DNA of 64,000 nt from Mycobacterium scrofulaceum (GCF_001667885.1 NZ_LZJW01000075.1:207229-271228); one strand, 5' to 3'. Shown: positions 33,107 through 42,511, counted from the stretch's first letter. Notes: a model not told the origin generated them from the letters alone. Numbers and translations: made by a program.

Positions 33107-34153
33107 CGGGGGCGGGTTCAGAGGTAGCGCCGGCGGTGGCCGATAGTCGGGCTCGAAACCCGACACGTGGATGGGGCTGCCGACCAGGCGGAAATCACCC
33201 GCCGTCACAACCACTTCCGGCGTCGCCTCGAGCGCCTCGGGAAGCGTCCTGACGGCCGCCGCAGGCACCCCGAGCGGACGCAGCCGGCGTTCCCACCCGG
33301 CGGCAGTGTCGGTCGCCAGCATCGCCGCGACGACGGCCAGCACCTCGTCGCGGCGGGACACCCGTTCGGCCATCGTCTCAAACCCGCCGATGCCCGCCTC
33401 GGTGGCGAACGACTTCCAGAAGCCGTCGTGCGTGATGAACAGCGCCAAATAACCTTCGGCGGTCGGAAAGAGCTGAGCCGGAACGTAATACGAGTGCGCG
33501 CCATACGGACGCCGCTGCGGCTCGACACCGTCATTGAGGTAGGCGGACGCGTGATAGTTCAGCTGCGACAGCATCACGTCGCGCAGCGAAACGTCGACCT
33601 GTCCCCCGGTGCCGGAGACGACCTTCGCCAGCAAGCCCAGCGCCGCGGTCATCCCGGTCGAGTTGTCGGCCGACGAATAACCGGGCAGCGTCGGAGGCCC
33701 GTCCGGGTCACCGGTCAAGGCGGCGGTGCCGACGCCCGCCTGCACCACGTAATCGAAGGCCGGATCGTCACCGCCGTAGAGGCCGAATCCGGTGATCGCG
33801 ACGCACACGATCCGCTCGTTGTGCCGCCGCAATCTGTCATAGGTCAAGCCGAGCCGGCGGATCGCCGATGGCTTCAAGTTCACCAGCAGCGCATGGGATT
33901 CGGCCACCAGCTCACCTAGCCGTTGCTGCCCGAGCTCGGAGTTCAGGTCGAGGCAGATGCTCGACTTGTTGCGGTTGAGGCTGGCGAAGTAGCTGGGCCC
34001 GACCCCACGGGAGATCTCGCCGCCACGCGGCTCGATCTTGGTGACCTCGGCGCCCAGATCGGCCAGCAGCATGGTGGCATACGGTCCCGCCAGCATGGTG
34101 CCCACCTCGAGGATACGTATGCCCGCCAGCGGGCCAGCGTTCTTTGCGGTCAA
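33098..34153 (-). CDS. Class III CoA-transferase (CaiB/BaiF family)
   Basis: 351 residues, slightly short for the family. The N terminus GIRILEVGTMLAGPYATMLLADLGAEVTKIE is split by me as the family's CoA-binding start; the catalytic Asp that forms the anhydride lies in SSADNSTG near 165. The enzyme moves CoA between carboxylic acids. A TTG start at 34153 overlaps the stop of the LLM gene as TTGA. With the upstream B12 mutase genes it probably activates the acid whose thioester is rearranged. Its stop lies in the second hairpin repeat at 33081-33106. Confidence 0.9.
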   Translation of the reverse strand: MTAKNAGPLAGIRILEVGTMLAGPYATMLLADLGAEVTKIEPRGGEISRGVGPSYFASLNRNKSSICLDLNSELGQQRLGELVAESHALLVNLKPSAIRRLGLTYDRLRRHNERIVCVAITGFGLYGGDDPAFDYVVQAGVGTAALTGDPDGPPTLPGYSSADNSTGMTAALGLLAKVVSGTGGQVDVSLRDVMLSQLNYHASAYLNDGVEPQRRPYGAHSYYVPAQLFPTAEGYLALFITHDGFWKSFATEAGIGGFETMAERVSRRDEVLAVVAAMLATDTAAGWERRLRPLGVPAAAVRTLPEALEATPEVVVTAGDFRLVGSPIHVSGFEPDYRPPPALPLNPPPRA

Positions 34154-35106
34154 CGCAATTCCGTTGCGAGGGCTGCGATCATCTCACGCGTGCGGCGTTT
34201 GGAGGCGACCAGCTCGTCGCGGGTGTCGCCGATGGGCAGCAGTCGCACCGACAAGTCGGTCACGCCGGCGTCGGCGAAGCGCCGCATCCGGGTGAGGATC
34301 GCCTGCTCGTCGCCGGCCGCACACAGGTCACCGACATCACGCGCGTCGCCGCGTTCCAGCAGGCGCTGGTAGTTGGGCGACACCTCGGCCTCGCCCAGGA
34401 TGCGGTTGGCCCGCTCCTTGGCCTCCTCGACTCGCGCCGGCTCACAGAGGCATACCGGGATGCCGGCGACGATCCGTGGCGCGGGGCGCCCGGCATCCGC
34501 CGCGGCCTTGGTGATCTTGGGCGCGATGTGGTCTCCGATCGCCCGCTCGTCGGCCATCCACAACACGGTGCCGTCGGCGAGTTCACCGGCCAGTTGCAGC
34601 ATCACGGGACCCAGGGCGGCGACCAGAACCGGCATCGGAGTATCGGCCCCGATCACCAGCGGATTGTGCACCGTGAACGAATCGTTCTCCACGTCAACCG
34701 GTCCCGGCCCGGCAAGGGCGGCGTTGAGGACCTGCAGGTAGTCGCGGGTGTAGGCGGCGGGCTTTTCATACGGCAGGCCGAGCATGTCCCGAATGATCCA
34801 GTGGTGCGACGGCCCGACGCCCAGCGCCAGTCGCCCGCCGGTCACGGCGTGCGTCGAGAGCGCTTGGCGGGCAAGGGCGATCGGATGCTGGGCCTGCAGC
34901 GGAACCACGGCGGTGCCGAGCTCGATCCGTGAGCTGTGCGCGGCCATCAGCGACACCATGGTCAGGCAGTCGAAATCGTCGGGAACCTGCGGCATCCATG
35001 CGGTGTCCAGACCCGCGGATTCGGCCCACTCGATATCGGAGGCCAGCTTGTGCACCTTGCGGGCCATCTCGCCGCGCTCGGCGCCGATCATCACTCCGAC
35101 GCGCAC
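34150..35106 (-). CDS. LLM class F420-dependent oxidoreductase
   Basis: 318 residues from GTG 35106, which has GGAGG four to five bases ahead and overlaps the mutase small subunit by 16 nt. Family markers are VGVMIGAERGE, WMPQVPDDFD, LGTAVVPLQAQHP and GRLALGVGPSHHW. This is the F420-type subgroup common in actinobacteria. Sitting between a B12 mutase and a CoA-transferase, it may oxidise or reduce an intermediate of the same pathway, but the substrate is not visible in the sequence. Confidence 0.9.
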   Translation of the reverse strand: MRVGVMIGAERGEMARKVHKLASDIEWAESAGLDTAWMPQVPDDFDCLTMVSLMAAHSSRIELGTAVVPLQAQHPIALARQALSTHAVTGGRLALGVGPSHHWIIRDMLGLPYEKPAAYTRDYLQVLNAALAGPGPVDVENDSFTVHNPLVIGADTPMPVLVAALGPVMLQLAGELADGTVLWMADERAIGDHIAPKITKAAADAGRPAPRIVAGIPVCLCEPARVEEAKERANRILGEAEVSPNYQRLLERGDARDVGDLCAAGDEQAILTRMRRFADAGVTDLSVRLLPIGDTRDELVASKRRTREMIAALATELR

Positions 35107-35513
35107 TGGTCCTCCATGGGTTCGGGGGTGCCGGTCAGCGCGCGGATCTCGCGCACCAGCACGTCGAGCGGTGTTCCGGTGGGGAAAACCGCTGCGGCGC
35201 CGGCGGATAGCAGCTTGGGCACGTCGGCGTGCGGAATGGTTCCGCCGACCACGACGGCGATGTCCGCGGCGTCGGCGGCCCGCAGGGCCTCGATGGTGCG
35301 TGCGGTGAGCGCGAGGTGGGCACCGGACAGGATGCTCAACCCGACGACCGCCACGTCCTCCTGGACGGCGATCGAGGCGATGTCCTCGATGCGCTGCCGG
35401 ATGCCGGTGTAGATCACCTCGAAGCCGGCGTCGCGCAGGGTGCGGGCGACGATTTTGGCGCCGCGGTCGTGCCCATCCAGGCCAGGCTTGGCGACCAGAA
35501 TCCGGGGTGCCAC
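35091..35513 (-). CDS. Cobalamin-binding small subunit of an acyl-CoA mutase
   Basis: 140 residues, a stand-alone B12-binding domain. The Co-ligand motif Asp13-x-His15-x-x-Gly18 (LDGHDRG) is complete, followed by SILSGAH and VVGGTIPHAD, which hold the nucleotide tail. The GTG start overlaps the large-subunit stop as TAGTG, so translation of the two subunits is coupled. In fused methylmalonyl-CoA mutases this domain is the C terminus of the large chain; separate subunits occur in isobutyryl-CoA, 2-hydroxyisobutyryl-CoA and archaeal methylmalonyl-CoA mutases. Confidence 0.92.
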   Translation of the reverse strand: MAPRILVAKPGLDGHDRGAKIVARTLRDAGFEVIYTGIRQRIEDIASIAVQEDVAVVGLSILSGAHLALTARTIEALRAADAADIAVVVGGTIPHADVPKLLSAGAAAVFPTGTPLDVLVREIRALTGTPEPMEDQCASE

Positions 35514-37090
35514 TAGAACACCACCGGTTGCTGGAACTCGCCCCATACCGCCTTGAGCGCGGAGACCATTTCACCGACCGTGCAGTAGGCGTTCGCGCAC
35601 TCGATGAGGTTGTGCATCAGATTGTCGCCCCCTTCAGCGGCACGTGAGAGTGCCGCCAGACTGGCTTTGACTGTGGCCGAATCCCTTTCGGCCTTGACCT
35701 TCGAAAGCCGCTTGAGCTGAAGGTCGCGCCCTTCGGCGTCGAGCTCATAGGTGACGACGTCGTGTTCCGGCTCTTCGGTCATGAATCTGTTCACGCCGAC
35801 TACCGGGCGGGCCCCGGATTCGATGTCCTGGTGGACCTTGAATGCCTCGTCGGCGATCAGACCCTGCAGATAGCCGTCCTCGATCGCGTGGACCATTCCG
35901 CCATGCCGGTCCAGGTCGGACATGATCTCGACGATGCGCGCCTCGGTCGCGTCGGTCAGCGCCTCCACGAAGTAGGAGCCCCCAAGCGGGTCGGCGACGC
36001 TGGCCACGCCGGTTTCGTGCGCGAGGATCTGCTGGGTGCGCAGTGCCAGTGTCGTGGTTTCCTCGGTGGGCAGGGCGAACGGCTCGTCCCAGGCCGCGGT
36101 GAACATCGACTGGACACCGCCCAGCACCGCGGCCATCGCCTCATAGGCCACCCGGACGATGTTGTTGTGGGCCTGCGGCGCATACAGCGAGGCGCCGCCG
36201 CAGACGCAGCCGAACCGGAACATGGCCGCCTTGTCCGTCGTCGCCCCGTAGCGCTCCTTCACTATGGTGGCCCAACGCCGCCGTCCCGCACGGTATTTGG
36301 CGATCTCCTCGAAGAAGTCGCCGTGGGTGTAGAAGAAGAACGAGATCTGCGGCGCGAACTGATCGATCGTCATCCGGCCGCGCTCGACCACGGTGTCGCA
36401 GTAGGTCACCCCGTCGGCCAGGGTGAACGCCATCTCTTGCACCGCGTTGGCCCCCGCGTCGCGGAAGTGTGCCCCCGCCACCGAAATCGCGTTGAATCTC
36501 GGCACCTCGGCGGCGCAGAACTCGATGGTGTCGGCGATCAGGCGCAGGGACGGCTCCGGCGGCCAGATCCAGGTCCCGCGCGAGGCGTACTCCTTGAGGA
36601 TGTCGTTCTGGATGGTCCCGGTGAGCTTGGCTCGCGGTATTCCTTTTTTCTCGGCGGCGGCGACGTAGAACGCCAGCAGGATCGCCGCCGTTCCGTTGAT
36701 GGTCATGCTGGTGCTGAGCTTGTCCAGTGGGATGCCGTCGAACAGGATCTCGAAGTCGGCCAGCGTGTCGACCGCGACGCCGACCCGGCCGACCTCCTCG
36801 CCGAACTCGGGATCGTCGGAGTCGTACCCGCACTGGGTGGGCAGGTCGAGCGCCACCGACAGCCCGGTCCCGCCCTGCTCCAGCAGGTAGCGGTACCGAC
36901 GATTGGATTCCTCGGCGGTGCCGAACCCCGAGTATTGGCGGAAGGTCCAGAGCTTGCCCCGGTAGCCGGACGCGAAATTACCCCGGGTGAAGGGAAACTC
37001 CCCCGGCTGCGGAGGCTCCGCGCTGACGTCCGCCGGCCCATAGACCGGCTGCAACGGAATACCTGACGGAGTGTGGGCCGTATTATCCAT
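35513..37090 (-). CDS. Acyl-CoA mutase large subunit (methylmalonyl-CoA mutase type)
   Basis: 525 residues, the substrate-binding TIM barrel without a B12 domain. TFRQYSGFG (Thr49, Arg51, Tyr53), LDLPTQCGYDSD, IQNDILKEYASRGT (Arg171) and GAHFRDAGAN (His208) align with methylmalonyl-CoA mutase. Tyr53 and Arg171 correspond to residues that bind the carboxylate in that enzyme, while isobutyryl-CoA mutase has Phe and Gln; so a dicarboxylyl substrate is possible. ATG at 37090 is preferred over an upstream start at 37171. It is the first of four coupled genes and has a promoter that would give a leaderless transcript. Confidence 0.93.
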   Translation of the reverse strand: MDNTAHTPSGIPLQPVYGPADVSAEPPQPGEFPFTRGNFASGYRGKLWTFRQYSGFGTAEESNRRYRYLLEQGGTGLSVALDLPTQCGYDSDDPEFGEEVGRVGVAVDTLADFEILFDGIPLDKLSTSMTINGTAAILLAFYVAAAEKKGIPRAKLTGTIQNDILKEYASRGTWIWPPEPSLRLIADTIEFCAAEVPRFNAISVAGAHFRDAGANAVQEMAFTLADGVTYCDTVVERGRMTIDQFAPQISFFFYTHGDFFEEIAKYRAGRRRWATIVKERYGATTDKAAMFRFGCVCGGASLYAPQAHNNIVRVAYEAMAAVLGGVQSMFTAAWDEPFALPTEETTTLALRTQQILAHETGVASVADPLGGSYFVEALTDATEARIVEIMSDLDRHGGMVHAIEDGYLQGLIADEAFKVHQDIESGARPVVGVNRFMTEEPEHDVVTYELDAEGRDLQLKRLSKVKAERDSATVKASLAALSRAAEGGDNLMHNLIECANAYCTVGEMVSALKAVWGEFQQPVVF

Positions 37091-37098
37091 CGGTGAAT

Positions 37099-37127
37099 AA
37101 CGTACTTGCAAAAAAAGAGAATGCCAA
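37099..37127 (-). promoter_or_regulatory. Promoter for the mutase operon (-35 TTGGCA, -10 TACGTT)
   Basis: On the minus strand TTGGCA (37122-37127) and TACGTT (37099-37104) are 17 bases apart, and the -10 box ends eight bases before the ATG at 37090. Transcription would start at or next to the A of the ATG, giving a leaderless mRNA, which is frequent in mycobacteria and agrees with the absence of a ribosome binding site. A run of seven T lies in the spacer. Confidence 0.5.
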
Positions 37128-37163
37128 TACCATGCGCCTGAGCTGGGCAGACACCGCCTGGCG

Positions 37164-38447
37164 TCAGCCATCCCCCAGCGATGTGCCCCTCGTTTCGGGC
37201 AGCAGGTACGTACTGGCGAGGCTGATCAGGACGAGAACGGCCATCATGGCTCCGATGGCCCCGCCGCCGTAGCGCGTCAGCACAGGCCCCGCGACGATCG
37301 GTGGCACGGCGCCGCCGACGATGCCGGCCAGGTTGAGCGACAGCCCGGCTCCGGTGTAGCGATACCGCGTCGGGAACAGCTCCGGGATGAACGACGACAT
37401 GGGTGCATACGCGATCCCCGCGATGGCGTAGATCCCGACAATGACCCCCGCGAACACGGCGCTGTTGCGAGTGTCGATCAGCGGAATGACGGCGAACGAC
37501 CACGGCAACCCGACGGCCCATGCGCCGATCATCATCGGGCGGCGCCCCAGTCGGTCGCAGAGCGTGCCCGACGTCACCACACCTACCGTCCACGCCGCCC
37601 CGCCCAGCATTCCCGCAACCAGAATCGGGTTGCGCGATAGGCCGGCGTGGCTATGGGCGTAGCTGGTCAGGTAGGTCCCCGCCATGAAGACGAAGGTGTA
37701 GACCGCAACGAAGCTGCCCGACGCGAGCAGTAGCCGCCCGGGCTGCAGGCGGATGACCTCGACGATGGGCGCCCGGGAACGCGTGCCGGTCGCCAATTGT
37801 GTTCGAAACACCGGGGTTTCCTCGATGTTGAGTCGTACGTACAGGGCGATGGCGATGAGCACGGCGCTCAGCAGGAACGGCACCCGCCATCCCCACCGCA
37901 CGAACGCCGAACTCGCCTCGCCGATCGTGATGTTCACCACCAAGAACGTCAGGCTGGTGAGGAACAGCGCGACGCCGACGCCCAGCGGGGTGAACATGCC
38001 ATACCGGCCGCGCTTGGCGTCGGGCGCGTACTCGGCGCCCAGCAGCGCCGATCCGGCCCACTCACCGCCGACGGCGAACCCCTGCAGCACACGCAGGGCC
38101 AGCACGATCAGCGGCGCGGCCACACCGATCGCGGCGGTCCCGGGAGTCAACCCGACGGCCACGGTCGACACTCCCATGATCAGCAACGTCGCCACCAACG
38201 TGGCCTTGCGGCCCAGGCGGTCGCCGAAGTGGCCGAACACCAACCCGCCCAATGGCCGAGACACGAACGCGGCCGCGAAGGTTCCCATCGAGGCGATGGT
38301 GGCCATGGTCTGACTCAGACCGGGGAAGAACACCGTGGGGAAGGTCAACGCCGCGGCGGTGCCGTAGATGTAGAAGTCGTAGAACTCGACGGCGGTGCCC
38401 ACCATGCAGGCGGCGGCGATGCGTCGAGGGGACGGGGCCGGTTCCAT
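37164..38447 (-). CDS. MFS transporter, metabolite:H+ symporter type (MhbT/ShiA-like)
   Basis: About 427 residues with twelve predicted membrane segments. Family signs are GTAVEFYDFYIYG at the first helix, the loop GHFGDRLGRKATL after helix 2, LRVLQGFAVGGEW, and a second DRLGRRPMM after helix 8. The metabolite:H+ symporter family carries dicarboxylates, aromatic acids, shikimate and betaine. ATG at 38447 is preferred to 38492. It lies 73 bp upstream of the mutase operon on the same strand, so uptake of the pathway's acid is a fair guess. Confidence 0.92.
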   Translation of the reverse strand: MEPAPSPRRIAAACMVGTAVEFYDFYIYGTAAALTFPTVFFPGLSQTMATIASMGTFAAAFVSRPLGGLVFGHFGDRLGRKATLVATLLIMGVSTVAVGLTPGTAAIGVAAPLIVLALRVLQGFAVGGEWAGSALLGAEYAPDAKRGRYGMFTPLGVGVALFLTSLTFLVVNITIGEASSAFVRWGWRVPFLLSAVLIAIALYVRLNIEETPVFRTQLATGTRSRAPIVEVIRLQPGRLLLASGSFVAVYTFVFMAGTYLTSYAHSHAGLSRNPILVAGMLGGAAWTVGVVTSGTLCDRLGRRPMMIGAWAVGLPWSFAVIPLIDTRNSAVFAGVIVGIYAIAGIAYAPMSSFIPELFPTRYRYTGAGLSLNLAGIVGGAVPPIVAGPVLTRYGGGAIGAMMAVLVLISLASTYLLPETRGTSLGDG

Positions 38448-38535
38448 GGGATGGCAGCCTTCGGATCCGACAGCGGTCTTCTGGCTGCGCATCGGCCGAT
38501 GCTACAAACCGTTGCGGTCGCCCGCAGCCGATGAG

Positions 38536-39348
38536 CTACGCCCGGCAGAGGATTTCGCCGTGCGGGAGGGCGATCCAGCCGTCGGGGGCGGCCGCCCAGT
38601 CGCGCCACGCGGCGGAGATCTCCTCCAGCTGCGCACCGGTGGCCAGCCCCCACGCCAACAGGTCGCTCGCGATCCGCGAGTGCAGTATTCGATCGGCCCA
38701 CATGCCGCCCCACCACTCGCGCGTTGATGGGGTCGCGTAGCACCACACGCTGCCGGACGGCGTGATGTCGCCGAAGCCCGCCTGCTGGGCCCAGGACAGC
38801 AAGCGCCGGCCCGCGTCGGGCTCACCGCCGTTCGCACGAGCGGCCCGCTCGTAAAGGTCGCGCCACAGATCCAGCGCCGGCACTTGCGGGAACCAGATGA
38901 ATCCCGCGTAATCGGCGTCGCGGGCCGCCACCAGTCCGCCGGGCGCGCACACTCTCCTCATCTCCCGCAGCGCCCCCACCGGATCGGCGACGTGCTGGAG
39001 CACCTGATGCGCGTGCACGACGTCGAATGTTCCGTCGGCGAAGTCGAGCCGGTGCACGTCGGCGGCGGCGAATGAAACATTCGACAGGCCACGTCGCCCG
39101 ACCTCGGCGCGGGCCGCGTCGAGAACGTCGGCCGACTGATCGACGGCCGTCACCGGCCCCGGTGCCACCCGGGCGGCGAGATCGGCCGTGATCGTGCCCG
39201 GCCCGCACCCGACGTCCAGGACCGACAGTCCCGATTTGAGGTGGGGCAGCAGATAGGCCGCGGAGTCCTCCGCGGTGCGTCGTTGGTGACTCCGCAGCAC
39301 CGATTCGTGGTGGCCGTGCGTGTAGGTGGCCCCGCTGTCGCCGTTCAT
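38536..39348 (-). CDS. Class I SAM-dependent methyltransferase (UbiE/Methyltransf_11)
   Basis: 270 residues. Motif I VLDVGCGPGT at about 43-52, acidic VTAVDQS for ribose, FAAADVHRLDF for adenine and FDVVHAHQVLQHV as motif post-II. A long C-terminal part (about 165-270) may hold substrate specificity. ATG at 39348. It is not clearly linked to its neighbours and the methyl acceptor is unknown. Confidence 0.9.
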   Translation of the reverse strand: MNGDSGATYTHGHHESVLRSHQRRTAEDSAAYLLPHLKSGLSVLDVGCGPGTITADLAARVAPGPVTAVDQSADVLDAARAEVGRRGLSNVSFAAADVHRLDFADGTFDVVHAHQVLQHVADPVGALREMRRVCAPGGLVAARDADYAGFIWFPQVPALDLWRDLYERAARANGGEPDAGRRLLSWAQQAGFGDITPSGSVWCYATPSTREWWGGMWADRILHSRIASDLLAWGLATGAQLEEISAAWRDWAAAPDGWIALPHGEILCRA

Positions 39349-39404
39349 GCCCGAAGCCTACGGGCTTCGATCATATTATGAAACTTCTATCCCAATATAT
39401 GAGA

Positions 39405-40097
39405 CTAGTCGACCGGCACGTTCAGGATCGGGCGGTCGACCGCGGCGCCTGGGCCATCGAAGTGCCACCACTCCCCCGAGTACGGCACCAACCCGCCGTA
39501 TTTCATCGCATTTCGCAGCGCGGCCCGGTTCGCTTGCTCGTCGGCGCTGACGCCCTCGGTGGCGAAAGCGTTTGCGCGCGAGGAAAAATCGTCGAAGTCG
39601 GTGCCCATGTCGGCCAGGCAGAGCCCGTCCGCGTGGAGCCCGGACGCGCAGGGCTGCTGGGCCGTCGTGAATGTCACGTCGACCGAGCGCCCCGACTCGT
39701 GGCTGTGCGCATACTGACCCGGCCGCGCGACCCAAGCCGGGTTGGGGACGACGTTGAACATCTTGACCTGCACATCGTGCGGCCGATAACAGTCCCAGAA
39801 CACCAGCAGGTGCCCCTGCGGGCGCAGCGCGGTCGCGGCCGTCGCCAACCCGGACGCCATCGACTGGTGCACCAGACATCGGGCGTCGGATGGGTACAGC
39901 TGCGTGTGCGTGAAGTTGTTGGTCGTCGCGTAGCGCAGGTCGATGATGGCGTCGGGGACCGCGCTGCGGACATCGACGAATCCGGCGGCGCGGGCCGCAT
40001 CGCTCACCGGCGGAACGTCGGGACTCGCGTGCGCGGTCCCGACACCGAGCAGACTCGCGGCGAGCGCGAGCGCAAGGTTCGTGCGCAACAGTGGCAT
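39405..40097 (-). CDS. M15D family metallopeptidase, D-Ala-D-Ala dipeptidase (VanX/DdpX-like), exported
   Basis: 230 residues. A signal peptide (residues 1-24, ending THA) is followed by the VanX fold: IDLRYATTNNFTH, FWDCYRPHDVQVKMF, the zinc motif SHESGRSVD (His and Asp) and the C-terminal EWWHF with the third ligand and catalytic Glu. Four Cys may form disulfides. The enzyme cleaves D-Ala-D-Ala or related peptides outside the cell and is probably used in wall turnover or recycling, not in glycopeptide resistance, because no vanHA genes are near. Confidence 0.9.
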   Translation of the reverse strand: MPLLRTNLALALAASLLGVGTAHASPDVPPVSDAARAAGFVDVRSAVPDAIIDLRYATTNNFTHTQLYPSDARCLVHQSMASGLATAATALRPQGHLLVFWDCYRPHDVQVKMFNVVPNPAWVARPGQYAHSHESGRSVDVTFTTAQQPCASGLHADGLCLADMGTDFDDFSSRANAFATEGVSADEQANRAALRNAMKYGGLVPYSGEWWHFDGPGAAVDRPILNVPVD

Positions 40098-40139
40098 CCG
40101 GTCATTGTCGCCGCCGGTCGCCGCGAGTTGCGGTAACTC

Positions 40140-40739
40140 CTACGAGATGTCGCCCTCGACGTAGCGTTGCAGGTTCGGTGCCACCGCCGCCACCACCTGA
40201 TCCTCGGACATGGACGCGATCGGCTCGATCTTCCAGACGTAGCGCAACAACGCGAAGCCGATCAGCTGGGTGGCGATCAGCCCGCTGCGCCGCAGCCGAT
40301 CGTCCTCGTCGGCCCCGAGGGTGGAACCGCCGATCAGACCGCGCTCCACGATGAGCCGCAGCTTCTCTCGGGTCTTGTCCTCGTGGGCGGCCGTCAGCAC
40401 CACGGCGCGCAGGATCGGACCGATCTCCTCATCGGTCCAGGTGTCCAAGACCGTGCGTATCAACTGCCGGCCCAGGTCCGCCCTGGGCGTCGCCCACGTC
40501 GCGGACACCGCGTCGAGCCATTTCTGCGGCGGCGTGGTGGCGGCATCGAGCAGCCCCTCCTTGGAGCCGAAGTAGTGGTAGATGAGGGCCGGGTCGACGT
40601 CGGCGCTGCGGGCGACGGCGCGGATCGCCGTGCCGGCCCACCCGTGCCGGGCGAACTCGTCCCGAGCGGCAGCCAGGATGCGCGCCGCCAGCACACCGCG
40701 CTCGTCGCGCGGGCCGGGGGTGATCGATCGATTCGGCAC
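40140..40739 (-). CDS. TetR family transcriptional regulator
   Basis: 199 residues. The helix-turn-helix at about 20-65 (RILAAARDEFARHGWAGTAIRAVARSADV then YHYFGSKEGL, given in parts) is clear, and the C-terminal domain matches the TetR_C_17-like group (mycobacterial). It is divergent from the CocE-type hydrolase at 40802 across a 62-bp gap that holds a TAGTTTCA palindrome, so it probably represses that hydrolase and itself. Confidence 0.92.
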   Translation of the reverse strand: MPNRSITPGPRDERGVLAARILAAARDEFARHGWAGTAIRAVARSADVDPALIYHYFGSKEGLLDAATTPPQKWLDAVSATWATPRADLGRQLIRTVLDTWTDEEIGPILRAVVLTAAHEDKTREKLRLIVERGLIGGSTLGADEDDRLRRSGLIATQLIGFALLRYVWKIEPIASMSEDQVVAAVAPNLQRYVEGDIS

Positions 40740-40756
40740 GTTCTCACCCTACCCCG

Positions 40757-40780
40757 TAGTTTCATCTTGCGTTGAAACTA
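40757..40780. promoter_or_regulatory. TetR operator TAGTTTCA-N8-TGAAACTA
   Basis: A perfect 8-bp inverted repeat with eight-base spacer, and a third half site TGAAACT at 40795-40801 that reaches the start of the hydrolase gene. It is in the middle of the divergent gap between the TetR gene and the CocE hydrolase gene, the normal place for a TetR operator. Confidence 0.6.
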
Positions 40781-40801
40781 TTCTCAACGTAGCGTGAAAC
40801 T

Positions 40802-42511
40802 GTGACGAGACTCAACGGCCCGCAGACCACCGGCCGTGAATACCGGAACCTCAGCGAGCCGATGTACGCGTCGCGCACCGACATCAACGCCGCGATCACG
40901 GTCCGTGACGGCACAACGCTTTTGGCCGACGTGCACCGGCCCGATGCCGACGGCCGCTTCCCGGCACTGCTGGCCGCGTCGCCGTATCCGCGGCAGATGC
41001 AGGACCTCGGCGCCCCGGCGGGGTTCATCGAGGCGGGCAGGACGGACTTCTGGGTGCCGCGCGGTTACGTGCACGTCATCGCGAACCTCCGCGGCACCTG
41101 TGGCTCGGAGGGCTCCTTCAACTTCTTCGACGCGCAGGAGCGCCGGGATGTGTACGACCTCGTCGAGTGGACCGCGGCACAGCCGTGGTGCGACGGCAAC
41201 GTCGGCATGATCGGCATCAGCTACTTTGCGATGACCCAGCTCGAGGCGGCCGTCGAGCGTCCGCCGCACCTCAAGGCGATCTTTCCCCTTGCCGTGACGG
41301 CCGACCTGTACGAGGGCGCCAATCACCATGGGCTGGTGAGTTCGTCATTCATCACGCCGTTTCTCGCCATGATGGGCCTGACCTCCGACCGCAGCGACAA
41401 GTTGTGGCGCAGCAAGCCAATCGGATTGGCGCGGCGCGTCCTGAACAGCCCGGGCGTACACAAGAAATTCGAGACCAAGAACGGCGAGGCGGCGGTGACG
41501 ATGCTGCGCCAACTGCTCAGGCTGCCGCATAACCCCCACCCGTGGGACGAATTGTGGCAGGAGGCGGTGGTAAAGCACCCCACGCGCGACGAATGGTGGG
41601 AAGAGCGAAACCTGTTGCCACTGCTCAAGGAAATCGACATCCCGGTCTATTTGGGGTGCGACTGGCAGAACGTTCCGTTACACCTGCCGTCGACCTTCGC
41701 CGCGTGGGACGGGTTGTCGGACAACCCATGCGTGCGAATGGGCATGCTCGGCGAGTTCGGTCTGACCTGGCCGTGGGAAAGCATGCACACTGAGGCGCTG
41801 GCCTGGTATGACCATTGGCTCAAGGGCCGCGACACCGGAATCATCGACGGGCCGCCGATCCGCTACTTCCTGCCCGGCGCCGACGAGTGGCGAACCGCCG
41901 ATTCCTGGCCGCCGGCACCCGCCCGGCATCGCGAACTTTCCCTGCGGGCCGACGGCGGTTTGGCCGCCGATGAAGGCGATCCGGGCAGCCGCGAATTCAT
42001 GGTCGTCGGCTCGGGTGTGGGCCGGATCAGACCCAGCGAGATCGATCCGCCTTCGATGCTGACCTGGACCAGCGCGCCGCTGACCGAGGACGTCGATGTG
42101 GTGGGTGACATCGAGCTGCGGCTGGTTGCCTCTGCGACGGCGATCGACACGGCGTGGATCGCGACGCTGCATGACGTGGCATCCGACGGAGAAACGGCCG
42201 AGGTGACCGCGGGCTGGCTGCGCGCCAGCCTGCGCGAGGTCGACGAGGCGGCCAGTCGCCCGGGCGCGCCGGCGCTGCCGTGCCGCAACCCCCAAGCTGT
42301 ACCGCTGGGCGAGGACGTCGAGTACCGAATCCCCTTGGTGCCCAACGCTCACCGGTTCAAAGCCGGCCACCGCATCCGGCTGACACTCAGCAGTGACGAC
42401 CAGGACCCGGCGACGCCGGCGATCATGAACTTCCGTCATGCCAGCGTCGGCACGTCCAGCTGGAACACGGTGCGCTCGTCGTCGCGACTCTTGATTCCCG
42501 CGCTGGACTAG
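40802..42511 (+). CDS. CocE/NonD family hydrolase (X-Pro dipeptidyl-peptidase S15 type)
   Basis: 569 residues. An alpha/beta hydrolase domain holds the nucleophile Ser in MIGISYFA near 140; the acid and His lie in later segments (CDWQN, and [14 protein letters not shown] around 320). The C-terminal jelly-roll domain (about 370-569) is typical of CocE. Family members hydrolyse esters such as cocaine, or amides. GTG at 40802 is the start, right at the third operator half site. Regulation by the divergent TetR suggests an inducible detoxifying or catabolic esterase. Confidence 0.92.
   Translation: MTRLNGPQTTGREYRNLSEPMYASRTDINAAITVRDGTTLLADVHRPDADGRFPALLAASPYPRQMQDLGAPAGFIEAGRTDFWVPRGYVHVIANLRGTCGSEGSFNFFDAQERRDVYDLVEWTAAQPWCDGNVGMIGISYFAMTQLEAAVERPPHLKAIFPLAVTADLYEGANHHGLVSSSFITPFLAMMGLTSDRSDKLWRSKPIGLARRVLNSPGVHKKFETKNGEAAVTMLRQLLRLPHNPHPWDELWQEAVVKHPTRDEWWEERNLLPLLKEIDIPVYLGCDWQNVPLHLPSTFAAWDGLSDNPCVRMGMLGEFGLTWPWESMHTEALAWYDHWLKGRDTGIIDGPPIRYFLPGADEWRTADSWPPAPARHRELSLRADGGLAADEGDPGSREFMVVGSGVGRIRPSEIDPPSMLTWTSAPLTEDVDVVGDIELRLVASATAIDTAWIATLHDVASDGETAEVTAGWLRASLREVDEAASRPGAPALPCRNPQAVPLGEDVEYRIPLVPNAHRFKAGHRIRLTLSSDDQDPATPAIMNFRHASVGTSSWNTVRSSSRLLIPALD

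Noticed and set aside
37091..37163. Cobalamin riboswitch before the mutase
   Set aside because: The gap is only 73 bp and holds a leaderless promoter; no B12-box or long leader.
39405..40097. Glycopeptide resistance from the VanX-like peptidase
   Set aside because: The protein has a signal peptide and no vanH, vanA or vanRS genes are near; wall turnover is more likely.
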